DNA of 64,000 nt from NCBI GenBank assembly GCA_024401395.1, contig JAKSLD010000001.1, positions 186,001 to 250,000 on the forward strand, given 5' to 3'. This document shows, one piece after another, positions 24,001 to 27,410 of the stretch; within the stretch, counting starts at the first letter, position 1, and each line of letters begins with the position of its first letter. The DNA is from Bacteroidales bacterium (GTDB lineage Bacteria; Bacteroidota; Bacteroidia; Bacteroidales; Marinilabiliaceae). Under the pieces are notes generated by a model. The model was not told the DNA's origin. It worked only from the letters and a program-made list of their open reading frames with translations, and ran no database searches. A program made the translations under genes and the position numbers.

Positions 24001-26765
24001 ACGACTCCTTTGATGTAATATCTACCATTTGAAGGATAGAAATAATTGGCCATATTCGTAGCTCCACTACCCGTACTGGTACCTTCACAAACAGACCAAC
24101 GTGGATCACTGGAAGGTATCAACACTTTTGTAGGGTTTGGCTGAATGGCAATAGTCTTCTCTATAGCTGGCGAAAAACACGTCTCTACATCAGATGACAT
24201 ATCCCTGGCCTGAACCCAGTATTTCTTCTGATAGTATCCGTCTCGCCATTCCGCAGGATTATAGTTTACCTCTCCTAGACCAGAACCTTCCGGAATTTTT
24301 AAACTCGTGATAAAAGTACCTCCATTTGCATCTATACTGCTGTCAACATTCGGACTTCCTGGTCCATGCGCTAACGTCGGATTTGCCACAACTGCTGGAT
24401 CTTCTTCATACCAATAATATCCAATATTTCCCTGATCGTTAGAACTAGCAGACAAAACACCAACCGCTCCATCACAAACAGGAATACCACCATCCGCAGT
24501 AACTGTCACAAACTGCTCCTCCAAAGAGACCGTCTTTGAAATAGAGAACCTTACTACTTGCTGCTCACAGTCAAATAACGCCTCATTATTTGTGATAACC
24601 TTAATTTCAACATCTGATGGCACAACATCAAAATCACTTGTCTTGAATGCATATACAAATGTCGACTCATCAATCTTCTTGAACCCATCAGCTTTATAAT
24701 CGGATTCGCCCGCAGTGTGCAATGTAGCTACGTATGGCTTGTCCACCTCATTTTTACCCTTGACATGAAGCTTAAAGTCAAAGCCCCCCGCAGGTACTGG
24801 CCCAGCATATTGTATGGTTATAGGATAGGTATTATCCTCTAGGTCTGTACTGCAGAATGGATACTCATCTTGATCAAGACCTGTAGCTAAGACTGGATTT
24901 GCAGTAACCTTAGTAACCGTAATATACGACGTACGATTACTTGCACATCCTTCATTGTTTCTAGAAATCACATAGTACCTGCCTTCCAGAAATCCATGGT
25001 CCACTGTACCAAATATGATATCTCCATGTCCATCCGAAGAAGGATTCGAAGCTACAGGAGTTGCTTGACCTTCCTTATACAATTCCGATGCCGCAGTCGC
25101 ATTGGACACTTTGATAACAGCTCCATTTTCCCCACAATAATATACATTATCTGTTGGCACCGTAGGTTGGAGAGGCGCACCTTCAATCAAGATACCTGCC
25201 GCAGGAGCTCCCTCTATTTCACACGAAACGCCCGACGCATTGTCAGGCACTACCTTCACATAATATGTCTCAGATGGATCTCCTGGCTGAAGCGCTCTCC
25301 TGAACAACACCTGCTCCGTCAATCCATCTTGCGTAACCTTTACTTTCGAGTGTTCTTGTGGCGTTCCAAACTCATCTTTCGTATAAAGAACATAATACGT
25401 ATCCTTTCTAATATCTCCAGTAATATACAATTCACTCTGACAAGGATCTCCATCTACCTGTCGACGATTAAGCGTAACAGTCGCCGGAGCCGCCACAAGG
25501 GAAATTGGATCGCCCTTAGGTGTCACACATCCATTCGCACCCCTTGCAGAGATATAATACGTACCTGTCTCTGTAACTGTAAAACGGCCAACATTTCCTA
25601 GCACATTCCGCATAGGAGTAGTTGAATTATCCTTATACAGATAATATGTCGCATCAACTGTCGGATTAACAAGCGAAATAACGACACCCCCATCACCAGC
25701 ACAAATAACTTCTCCATCCTTATCCGTTGACACATCTGGCGCAAGACTCTGACCTATTTCAAGATTCAATGCCGAAACTGTCTCACACGACACATTAGAT
25801 ACCACAGAGTAAATACCCGGGGCATACACCGTACTTGAGAAATAGATATTTGTTCTGTCTCTGTCTTCTGGACCTAGTGTCTGAACATCATACGTCACTC
25901 CTCTGTACGTACGCTTCACCGTATACGTAACACCAGCTGTAGCCTTACTCAACTTGATTCTATAAGGAGCAATCTCGCAAGCAGTACTACTACCCGTCTG
26001 TTCTGCCGTTGCTGTAATAGTACTTGGAGAGACAATTGTCAAATATCCATTGATAATCTTCTTTGAATTCACACAATCTGACCTGCTCGCTTCAACAACG
26101 TATGTTCCTGCAGGCAGCGTGTTCGGCAATAGAAATTGAATACTGACATTATTACCATCGGCAGTTTTGGGACCTACTCCAACAGGTGAAGCCGATGTAT
26201 TTCTATTCACCACTCTATATGTCACACCATCTTCAGCATTCTGCACATCTACTCTAAGCAATCCAGTATTCGCATCAGACAAACACACTACTCTGGCACC
26301 TATAGAAGCACCATTAGCATCTACACCTTGAACTGTAAAGCTTCCACTGGCACTCAGGTCAGTCCAACTATTACTCTGCCATGGATTACTAGAACGTTTT
26401 ATCGTATAAGTTCCCTCCTCATTGACATAAAAATATATCCTGTCATAATCATCAGGATCCGAAACCGAAGTTTTGGCCTGCATGAAATACACTCCATTAG
26501 CACGATCTTCTTTGTTTGTAAAATTCACACTCTTACCATCCTTCCAAACCGAATAGTACGCATCAATTACAGGATTCTCTAAGGATATTCTCGTATTAGG
26601 ATCTCCAGCACATCCCGAGCCGCTGACAATCTCAGCCTCTTGTGCGAATCCACTCACACTCACACTCCCCAGCACCATTGCCAGCGCTACCATTCGGGCC
26701 ACGCTCACACCCAAACCTACTCTACTGAATAGCTCTTCAAAAATTCTATATATAATCTTACCCAT
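1..26765 (-). CDS. Giant SprB-like modular surface adhesin, C-terminus outside window
   Basis: The minus-strand frame starting at 26765 stays open to the left edge, giving at least 8921 codons (about 0.95 MDa). I checked the frame near 1-80, 5.84, 12.08, 18.78 and 26.7 kb and it is the same throughout. An in-frame TGA three codons upstream makes 26765 the first possible ATG. The protein opens with a long signal peptide of about 41 residues: a charged n-region, then a hydrophobic stretch around MVALAMVLG, ending near SGFAQ. From about 26.6 to 20 kb it has diverse Cys-containing, probably Ig-like or PKD-like segments. From about 20 kb to the edge it is built of modules of 90-100 residues resembling SprB repeats: C-x-G-x-x-x-G-x-I, then GG(T/S)APY-x-Y-x-W, then GxYxVxVxDxxGC. 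By family knowledge such proteins are exported by the type IX system and act in adhesion or gliding. The sorting domain, if present, would lie beyond position 1, so the secretion route is inferred. Confidence 0.92.
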   Translation of the reverse strand, partial: MGKIIYRIFEELFSRVGLGVSVARMVALAMVLGSVSVSGFAQEAEIVSGSGCAGDPNTRISLENPVIDAYYSVWKDGKSVNFTNKEDRANGVYFMQAKTSVSDPDDYDRIYFYVNEEGTYTIKRSSNPWQSNSWTDLSASGSFTVQGVDANGASIGARVVCLSDANTGLLRVDVQNAEDGVTYRVVNRNTSASPVGVGPKTADGNNVSIQFLLPNTLPAGTYVVEASRSDCVNSKKIINGYLTIVSPSTITATAEQTGSSTACEIAPYRIKLSKATAGVTYTVKRTYRGVTYDVQTLGPEDRDRTNIYFSSTVYAPGIYSVVSNVSCETVSALNLEIGQSLAPDVSTDKDGEVICAGDGGVVISLVNPTVDATYYLYKDNSTTPMRNVLGNVGRFTVTETGTYYISARGANGCVTPKGDPISLVAAPATVTLNRRQVDGDPCQSELYITGDIRKDTYYVLYTKDEFGTPQEHSKVKVTQDGLTEQVLFRRALQPGDPSETYYVKVVPDNASGVSCEIEGAPAAGILIEGAPLQPTVPTDNVYYCGENGAVIKVSNATAASELYKEGQATPVASNPSSDGHGDIIFGTVDHGFLEGRYYVISRNNEGCASNRTSYITVTKVTANPVLATGLDQDEYPFCSTDLEDNTYPITIQYAGPVPAGGFDFKLHVKGKNEVDKPYVATLHTAGESDYKADGFKKIDESTFVYAFKTSDFDVVPSDVEIKVITNNEALFDCEQQVVRFSISKTVSLEEQFVTVTADGGIPVCDGAVGVLSASSNDQGNIGYYWYEEDPAVVANPTLAHGPGSPNVDSSIDANGGTFITSLKIPEGSGLGEVNYNPAEWRDGYYQKKYWVQARDMSSDVETCFSPAIEKTIAIQPNPTKVLIPSSDPRWSVCEGTSTGSGATNMANYFYPSNGRYYIKGVVGELLIKGLDGRNGFFDTQIFSAEGIKWDLAIEKGYTIADWRNHPEGETDIRNFVPNGDAASGATYRYEIIFRMGEEPCAQYFTTDEQGNNPSMTVNKPNLDSRYKILADDCYCTNDVIEIQGTPNVYTLPYGYSRIKVNGILPDDRVLDPQEREWYYAFYPTQMYRGNSSKMQINVDFEYKDGETGCIYTDSKPVYLYQPVRNEIFFTIDCLDKSFQNGFSEDFLCENDDAEYQLNPFVYVYSYYPGTNDPVYTYGSPVTSRSSDVVTYQPALPQINDSRSIAVSALPTYKRYAHTEKWPNRIMLQSQGPDVPLTFTFPEWGTSATYSFTPNVPAGVYVYISAELTLEADITGTLDSNASIKYVIDRDAYYTFRGGEPATTEIVTADRLSGATVDVDILTRYKAFHSKTAKPIKEYTDQSADDYSYYFTESDYVHAKRDDGEILYYYFVPSELAAVGGVGAINLHVHNGECMSDQCGADVSRPVRIKFELQHNMPPFMCYSENGGEFNILLNYPSRSLTAEGEAVDYVNLNGHEQGELDPQTYLPIDYNYEGVAGTSTIVIEKKQSDGSYTVIDRKVVGPTEVAKTSMPHVTYDGSGIGMVTFDDIVTGVEPSAESGLGIKWSWEGRGPGEYRFTWTFVREDRTRCATDVCEHTTTWSFFLNEGAPAFGIMRGKDHHNTSGTIEDYYPATKAIRDAAEYEGDDWVAKNLDVWFGADGEVLNGGMANSHGYLPFCWSVDQTTTVSEDLLTVDENILSFVPPTTSNGKFYIQKVGSDVRNESQVMLPSSWAEFEAQMASGILKEINNDVLSGANFTKSAAKRLSNHSIYTSDLEQSTYYRVIYYTGCGPVFYRKIRITGESDVTIVVPDPICTTELTPLSRTLTDNDRKVKVSYTTENKYAKIVIASTSDNVPEGTLSLGTYLEDPNNSNVASSILLSEADDNGYIKDRDGRPTTYLAEEVDADGKHVKVALIDLQAYRNLTGGVAEANLQFPIYYDYRSSSGCIYRAKKYTRIVTYSPVKFTVGNSQEDMKRSFCPIDEIYYPLTPDFGQGSSASGPVWFEITRYDDNMQTANYGLYFKETGSDVYVPAVVNADGTPHDTYNTQNGDFYFCAKDLKPGIYNINSIFKDTESGCMSTYYKQYLIVPAHGREPDAQVEYCYNYLDASGKVKDNWANNPVNDVFTPLLSFSLQNYDHQADYGYFDFYIKDNNSTASYPLVITSQKDASGKYVSTIGAKVETSETNKIVSNSDGWSVFAKLGVKYTYKESEPNNLYVYKGNALTDIYGRTIPAGVKQPISDECPQEIKVIQVSTHTVSMEFMVDKSCKEQSNGRIILTKIKKDLGTSEVEENLNDYTYSWYKNSATAPTDLPNIGEAAPSAGSNREYINVAPGSYVLKVVNKVTGCPYIAKADVGEAEPLKYALIVNEPFTCNTEEVVSGAAPNYGTKGVASVTIEGATLNPPIIWKKEDGTPINETYVPSISDLAVGSYKLSVSTDESLCVNTVDFEIKRLPDIEPTEATTPVSCRGRNDGKAKIVFKYLNDIAEKKYVGVASVPAEGGTGADGVISTTDIPVGCSLTYPKFESDVHFVIAKKNVNVTPDYGTWTSGQATSFATEKKYSVSAGSGAIAPEVKVKYTAPTADAEADPLGNLMVTGTLEVSQIPAGEYTIWFKYAGRSGKYDDCLYSVDFEVTEPADDVELVRYAVQDISCHGKNDGVIEVVTMKGGNSQNPLDLSTYTYTMTGIDRTGAALSPAPTEEVPEHAEGDPAPRGRGKFKNLHPGTYTLTATDSKGCTDTETIVVYEPHEVVAETPTFDICSVVDENDQYAVITSRVSGSWATVTDIRRDNPRSHETKFQAQLFDSNDQAISTIQDVQNGVQFQFKVNKSVITKEETYKIKYYVSWINAGDYTVNQLPQVVDPTCDIEMPVKVRPNVSVVIDDYENFLCSPNSERGDGEANIATIKATATWGIADKHFYELYKVIDISKPIDASNLSIVPNQSHVETLSSGKTSYTFKIPSSTIMPASGYYVVMVYPGEDATPGKCPATSTVVEIKQPVNMSVETVSIVPDNGTTSEVGHGSITIKTPEGGNGKEYKWQWYKGYWATDELGNKTVSESKKTVGAAQAVELQQLPAAVYTVEVKDNKGCTLTEDFPLDTYNLVVNYTKRDNTCADTENGKISLAIFGEAPYTVKIEGNEYATNLESGVSYQVSKNAPLVLTELTRSTDPDKKNTNIDIVDLPKGSYKITVIDKMGAQWEKTIGVDTRSSLVVSNVLTMLCEDGKGEISASFSGARVEKIKEGDTEKEQIYVSWFLYKEGEIAAVRSGIITDKSKTTIYDPSSSSYTDRIGGLSEGVYRLEVYDFYSYEGEVQEDGTMSSATTSNTCPAIEENIVLTQFRVTLVVDQPECATGDSDASIEVRTENAVGALTYKWYESSGDSWSEYTGDGKSSNKIWNIPPKKYKVEVTDEGRYTVVGGTQKCALPSETEIKYKRNVIFEKVNIEVENCAIDADLATGTERSGNTVGVQVKIDGFSDAERAQLSFRFEGPNNFNMPATLDPVQVGTDRYILENVKLPTYRKADGEAEERSYSLIVSHPQTGCEFVKEIKIKGVNRINFDLVPSQWCADDSRKLTIANYQLTNTTDQLSGYSLEWRGDSINSFYTTEELENVVKGGNYSLTIKKAATGCELTKSIFLPSTIGVVEHEKVYASAKSSADGKIHVYATPGNVAGPGYSEYSYSYSWKYKAFTTTGEETDKTKPTSYDDIESTDPRFVIDQTANNQVIHGPAGWYELTVKQVPTVENSAWNCSKSFDIMLDYYDIQTKITKFDINSCRPGETTEVSVEVYGGHKPYEVYLLNSESATNVAEPKTITVDHGTDVFDGVKAGKYILRVIDANNIQHDDVVEIKQTEQISVVPKVVEFTEGNAAAGSISLDIKGGMIVTKGASAADDTYSYIVTWENITIGQSNTVTFSNKKAADEKKLENLAMGIYKITVADGNPLSDVVTCQYVIPVGMAVSYTKSQPSCNTTLGKDGKIVITANINGHTSENIKFKVTKGGTAVYDETAATPVVAIGQREDASTSAVLTLNTLDEGTYKVVITETYSENGQEVKVTTTLKDIVLKYQQVLTATLGSKTDATCYGNNDGRVTLNVTNTVADGSTHSLSYDWYMVNGDASIPVNVSRYGQSLEWGGFEKGIYRVVVTDNVNTKCVAEVKNIAITSDPEIRYELSVNNDCASSRTIDVKLKGHDFISAASGYKFDWSGTGITNNSGNTTTKNTTGYTKDAGKSDEEQEYVYSTLSKIPNGGDFKLTIYKDGHKSCAIKTQAQVEPELDLMNPQSVTLYDLLEVVSTSTVQIDQAHLGEINVVARGGNGSYTYNLYKYKDSATDKVGEAVGTAQQSATFTGLAAGDYIVKVASMPAVGSAECAALSGKITISNYTGLTAVARVDNAVTCQGEHNAKVSVLATGGTQFVGSAPYRYQWQEKNGNNFVDIPGQTGDALSNIGAGSYNVVVTDATGSIYNAPVVVKEPVSTDFTLKIVSDKDVDCEGKNGQLEIVFTDPDLAKAMGTIKASAGTSKYWYEWAAGTTSEESTAVGVLTVNYEKNGVEGQAKLNVVWKGALVTNTSPTTQTGLVSGEYTVNVNFVSSTSATLCPSTHSITLASPLEVSYKASPATCLNVNTGEVSVSVKGGSGKYAFRWVDPDGTKHDEKENLSSRSNLAAGDYYLLIWDRQQRNNTTCYYPNEVSSVEYTDVASNAKKWTKITIENTNQFSVGITKTDVTCFELQDGTISVPVTGGSGNYTYTWAGSGVGLDTRNNTSNQTGLSTGTYTVTVTDNTLGCFDTKDVTIDGPASELIVVEDESLHTDVTCNEKTDGSIAIVVTGGTPVVNGDTKGYYYTIDNQPDSEKQFVKESTSGKGEVIYFKTAGTSWPAGTYLVKVFDDKSCPKTIKVTITKPDPIIIKATATSLKTKGGSDGSIVVTSVTGGTPKYNLKWAYSATQSGTYVNQNKDDIYSRFDLAKGWYKISITDANGCNAEIQKEVTESGALTVKTPIDKENVGCFGDNTGSISVTVSQGVPPYDIYVDDILVRPEFPGGVPATIDGFGIGKYQVRVVDKAGAEYTELVEIKYTNNITDKLSVTATVDKTVCFGESDATISLNITGGAKNTQGYYKKITLSPGSHVYDNETQVNGVVQNAESNTKINNLGVGEYIVTVTDINGCKDDTKIEVKEHAELVISNVQLRNVKCAGNNDGAISHTISGGNGSYEYEWRKLKDYSQLGKDVTSEGQTVKYESLEANWEQVKNSTNTDLSTLQNISQVNGGYYRFTVTSAGCHKTVFYTINEPKDKVSLPENDLINNKIYRQIINPSCNGLSDGQISVTPIGGTMPYSYQWQTDTGIKLTSTNNTQTNLADGSYSVTITDANGCSYTSSLITLKEPETFYVKVVNDIACDGTGAKLAVAQQVKKSTTNQYELVEITDATKLGDYETYWSGSLIGSNSHDKELSIDNLKSGSYTLTLISKSGQCTITRETTLDEPIEIVSISKEDPNCEGVNNGKITLNIRGGSGQYKIHWYQTTNNAANGEKIASSEVEDLMSRSSLPVGTYFVQVEDAIGHDADGKGTISETEKCPTEVQKIELKPRNGFGINVETHHVTCYEEQDGGIKVDPINGSGHYSYTWSGTGRGIVQGVNTQTTLSAGIYTVVVRDLDLGCRATTPIGQTKPEIEIKGATSPLQVSHKVDKNVTCNGGNDAEYTISIKGGVAPYELRFGTATAIPVTVGNSGTNSATWSSTGEVKAGVYHVYVDDANGCRQIIDVVVTEPDAITATWNVTDVTAKGLSDGKITITDIQGGTRPYTLAWSRTQADPTDVTTWSSSERILTNLKMATYKLVVTDGKNCPGTFSDIVVGNNGALDARIDKVDSKCYGEEGQISILITNGHAPYQVYVNGDLKFADFAGGKQLVVPVKSGTYTVKIQDSVGGEISKKLEVVESASAPLSVFIAEDAVQCYGSNNGTAKIVVSGGNIKTTNKYTVVDASNGVTHSTDAAGKATIKTLLPGEHIFIVSDDKGCSVSGSVVITEHSDIVISHKVQDETCAGASNGAIDLTVSGGSGEYTYKWYKKDKSDAYKERPETTQDLSLIEGGDYYVYVEDKNTHCKYKNSSATANDHNYYITVNNPRPITIIPTLEQDVTCAGAADGRISVNVTGGSGVYSYVWTDVLTGESLPSQESSVSGLSQGVYTLTVTDDNGCVNTYVDTVEKPYYKEINEPKDFAVKYTFTESDCDMKEAKAHIYATDATDEDTPYTNNGYKIIWTGPKGIVPDENIDGDTKATGLTSGTYTVIMSKAKVCTVTRQVVIPEPLTVTADRINQTCPGVNDGEIILSVTGGSGKYSYVWTGAGTNNTNGAHQVKLQKGKYNVVVTDEETKCTATLNQDVEIGYKYDFTVSAAVSPVSCFDQQDGTINITILNGSGDYTFVWSGTGLGIEQGEEDQTHLAKGSYTVNVKDNILGCYVIQSLPEVGGPTSALKAEVVDHKDVECYDASEKAKRGSITVQITGGTSPYVYYVNQSQSSVTIPVDGKFEYTNGVAGLTAGNYHFDIVDASGCTVPVDYMISQPDKLEVSYKTTHVSSKGANDGSIEININGGKIKDGTDKYEIKWYDSKGAEIPKSTNKVQITGLASGTYKVVVSDAGCDTETVNPEIHDDGLYLTFEKKNNYCYDGNGGQISVNIFNGKAPYTLRLSGKTSYKLVNLDGKETYYFRNLENDRYYLTVTDADGITYMPSGIDYKDQSDKTTKVDFIAIENEGDELKVAVTSYEVSDFYKDNSGKVEVKIEGGIKNTSGNHKYAVYLESDKHTQTQEIQAGTHTFSNVAEGTYVVHVVDLNAAPSVCEAYSEPIEIKRSHLTYATRKSDVSCKGGNDGAIEVDAEGTTSIGYKWFHIRKETANEAPDAIICGGYVLDQSRDYNSVAEITGLEAGLYYVVVSDQELVVDSKHDKYDRAQKYDFQEQSAGVYVEDANGWRVPKFDTDEARAKWIEIKEPEAVVMNLTPIKLTSCDGESGNGQLIVHVSGGTAPYTLTLDGKTSATTKTGDYRFTGLRAGAHTVSVVDANGCGDVRNPMSETIGLYDKVEIEVKDWKMNDDADGRGTAVVYVKGGEFNRTGTLSSDPAQAIIDDLLLRQYLYEISLSGDATGVAIPLTIKTDNIGKPYQSGSLKATVESVDNTDRSKGIKITYEGLLPDTYTITVRDAVAQTPSCYDSKSFTLNKLTLVDKATDFENPSCASLKDGWISIEVTGYNGYLSYEWYEVFEVKTPVKAGDSDKKDSDGNKLDDDGNIVYTTKSVESRILNKDNATLLTGLDKGVYRVKVYDLKSIGSNESAEHKSEYYKTDFTLEYKKALTINTSVVDEKCYNSKDGEISILVQGGGVEPTYTYKWSGPYGYSSEKQNIKNLRPGSYTVVATDQDGCAISDTKTVEAATRIFFELETELIDCQKNERVIKFKKQGSQTEQAGSREQFILNGRPANTQLTEPLSNGYKITATGAQNISFTYADSELKSNVLTAGGLYTVTVEDDNHCSVAKEIVLYDDIEISYIKKDETCNGMADGEIEVSVQNVINPTFAWVKVTTETISQSDENGVTSNVTRVKETPISGTSSRISGLAAGRYRVYVTRPNDMKGSSACAKASDIIEIASAKQVLTSVTGYDATGCAEGSNGRIYVRASSGVAPYTITIFGGTLGTNTVVSESGEEWFQNLPSSVVGVTYQVSVTDANNCLTKFDESSKGGVVEIKRPEPLVLKVNDSAVKMVYSDSSVKGQASFSISGGTFNAITKEYTYQITVAATSGKVWTAKMHAKKEDTGIKYSLTEAKDGISIKDATKNIVSLENLEAGDYTINVIDFNELTDPTCQQNDGFSLSLLQVQLEKIDPSCNTLDNGQLTAVVTGALGGKLSYAWYYDKSKEPTIDAAHKANLLSGKVVAQNLAAGYYTVVVEEESTTGKITANAKAQLKYNKQLEIIETIVDEQCFGNNDGKISVSITSNGIPSDAEYTYKWNGATEDIPNSSAVENLAPGTYVLRVFDEEGCEVNNTVNPYVVKPATQISFDLSHDVVDCNTAYNDFNKTIKITNLKGGFTKEGAAMTRQDYTFVWTGPVATILSPKSNIVYDQDGTTIKTETANVDYGNATNATRGGEYKVTVTDGRGCEVTKTYYLPDDFTIEEEIKHVSCYGGSDGEIHTNVIGASVPSYHWYIADEKGTKTVEYNDKGTKKNVKVKDLEITTSFISNLAKGTYYVKIVGDDNVKHESEYACFKVFKFEVTQPEEALKAKLTPKDVLTCNGDPSGSITVEVSGGTAPYTIYFINGTTNPTVSTRTGFYVFDGLKAADDVYQFRISDANGCVCQKFYKHDSTETEESKKYEETTEPFYKVTIKQPSSLNLSLVSYQLAVDNDLENNSYSTRGIVTATIEGGVSVASSDGKKYFHYQAVLTGSEGASNRTETYTLEDTRTSDADALPKYTISWTKGDKDDKDERILPGNYVLTITDLNSTQRCQDEKTFTITDMQLESEVKNPSCVSMEGDGQIAVEVTGNTGKLTYKWERIDLGADSEYPNFDEKNPELPQNVKSLSNLKPGVYKVTITDTFEAGQDKFDGKLSGSNYIVKEFKLDNTKNIEFGEPSYIHQDCEGNNTGSIRPAINVSGDVDESTLTYEWRGVGGFTSTEKNISNLAPGTYYLTVKDADGCYKTSEGWEVKSATPLDFKLVVDEICNPESRKIRIIDAAGKTSGQYGGQNRGTTDKYIFTWTGNLTKDWDPKYYETKDVADPTQENPDNTKKVFDEDNSYRVTGVTRGGVYTLTILDANNCSKTVETEYIPEPVELADAEIFNVKCNGEETGIIDVTFTGGFQNFTYKWQKYVPAVAASEGNDAQAAKWESIGVTTQDAKKLKAGKYRIVVTDKQSDETGACTHDYTFPGTGEKDYFEVTEPKALNILGETHDPECYGMSNGWISIDESLLGGTAPYIYKWNTGAESVETGQSKVTDLK
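116..5917 (-). repeat. Tandem six-module super-repeats within the giant adhesin
   Basis: Toward the C-terminus the order changes to a six-module unit. First modules with 'TAPYTLTLDG', 'VAPYTITIFGG' and 'TAPYTIYFING' have their leading Cys near 5915, 3965 and 2102, spacings of about 1.95 and 1.86 kb, and a related module starts near 132. Each unit then has a Cys-poor module ending before 'LxxLxPGxYxxxxxD', a module of the type 'YLSYEWYEV', 'KLSYAWYYD' or 'KLTYKWERI', a module with 'YTYKWSGPYG' or 'YTYKWNGATED', a Cys module without the usual G-x-I ('CQKNERVIKF', 'CNPESRKIRI'), and one like 'CNGMADG', 'CYGGSDG' or 'CNGEETG'. The six appear to match modules 3 to 8 of the nine-module unit. Confidence 0.75.
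7690..12705 (-). repeat. Two tandem nine-module super-repeats within the giant adhesin
   Basis: The translated modules repeat as an ordered set of nine. A boundary module with a Cys-x-x-x-QDG motif and 'WSGTG' or 'WAGSG' recurs near 12690, 10085 and 7700, spacings of about 2.6 and 2.4 kb. Between boundaries the modules correspond one to one. The second lacks the usual Cys and has a K(T/G)KG-like start ('TAKGLSDG', 'KTKGGSDG'). The third has 'APYQVYVNGD' or 'PPYDIYVDDI'. The fourth has GxxNTxxY followed by 'EHxxxVIS'-type linkers. The seventh has 'CDMKEAK' or 'CDGTGAK'. The eighth has 'GGSGKYSYVW' or 'GGSGQYKIHW'. Paired modules have diverged, so this is old duplication of multi-domain blocks rather than recent slippage. 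Confidence 0.8.
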
Positions 26766-27229
26766 AAGGAATCAGTGTCGTTTTTATAAATACATACTCG
26801 TTAAACACGCCTATTTATCACACAAGCGCATACGCGATTATACGCAATATAATATACAAAAAGTTTCGCTATTTACCTAAAAAATGCCGTTCAGCGTAGT
26901 ATTCATGGTACTATTGGCACATTTTTTCAGCACACTTCGCCCTAACCACACTCGCCTACTGTCTCTCTTCAAACATCTTCTTGTCTCTGCTTGTCCATCA
27001 AAACGCACTGTTGCAGCACATTGCCTCACAAACTCCCCACGTCTTGTCTTACCTGTCGTCACCCTTGCCTTGTCGACATCGAACCCGCTCTCTTTCAAAA
27101 CCCCTCCGCTTAGCCGTAACATCCATAGCCATAAGCCGATAAGTCCCATAGCATCTCTTGATAAAAAAATGGACGACCACCATAAATTATACTCGCCCGA
27201 GCACAACAGCAGCTCTCGCCACCGTTGTG

Positions 27230-27284
27230 CGTATGATGAGCGTATGACCATCGTATGATGTGCGTATGACGTGCGTATGTATTT
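27230..27284. repeat. Five tandem 11-base units beginning CGTATG
   Basis: CGTATG recurs exactly every 11 bases at 27230, 27241, 27252, 27263 and 27274, each followed by five variable bases (for example CGTATGATGAG and CGTATGACCAT). The period matches the 11-base units of the head-plus-array element found elsewhere in the window, and one unit of the copy at 51688-51748 is GTATGATTATG. A degenerate version of the element head (CCCGAGCACAAC, ending at 27207) lies exactly two 11-base steps upstream, which may be chance. Confidence 0.8.
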
Positions 27285-27356
27285 GGAGGGGGACAGGCGT
27301 TGGTATTACTAGTGAAAGTATGGTCGCAAATATTCCATAATTATTGAATGGATATG

Positions 27357-27386
27357 TTTGAAAAACAAAAAAATCTATTACCTTTG
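27357..27386 (+). promoter_or_regulatory. Bacteroidota-type promoter of dprA
   Basis: TTTG at 27357-27360 and TACCTTTG at 27379-27386 are separated by 18 bases, matching the Bacteroidales consensus TTTG-N19-TAnnTTTG closely. The predicted transcript start, just after 27390, lies inside the longer open frame. This is the reason for placing the dprA start at 27411 rather than at the upstream ATG. Confidence 0.85.
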
Positions 27387-27410
27387 ACCCGCAAACAAAA
27401 AATATATATT

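Larger units (their letters stand above)
26766..27410. other. Long spacer between the giant adhesin gene and dprA
   Basis: About 645 bases separate the divergent start codons. I see no clear -33/-7 pair for the adhesin gene, although an AT-rich stretch lies at 26825-26875. Between about 26880 and 27225 the DNA looks less AT-rich than its flanks and carries two overlapping open frames of 124 codons on opposite strands. Neither protein looks like a known family, and the arginine/serine-rich, low-complexity composition suggests chance frames. A tandem 11-base repeat (27230-27284) and the dprA promoter (27357-27386) close the region. Confidence 0.6.

Noticed and set aside
144-26582. Many plus-strand open frames of 60-270 codons across the left 26 kb
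   Set aside because: They are shadows of the giant minus-strand gene. Their translations are low-complexity (Ser, Ile, Leu, Arg, Thr, Cys rich), they have no family motifs, and they follow the repeat period of the opposite strand.
26877-27258. Two opposing 124-codon open frames in the adhesin/dprA spacer
   Set aside because: They are mutually antisense, have odd composition and no motif or promoter, and one begins close to the adhesin leader. I list the region as unassigned only.
27348-27410. N-terminal extension of dprA
   Set aside because: The stretch contains a consensus promoter, and the extra 21 residues are Lys/Leu-rich with no DprA similarity.
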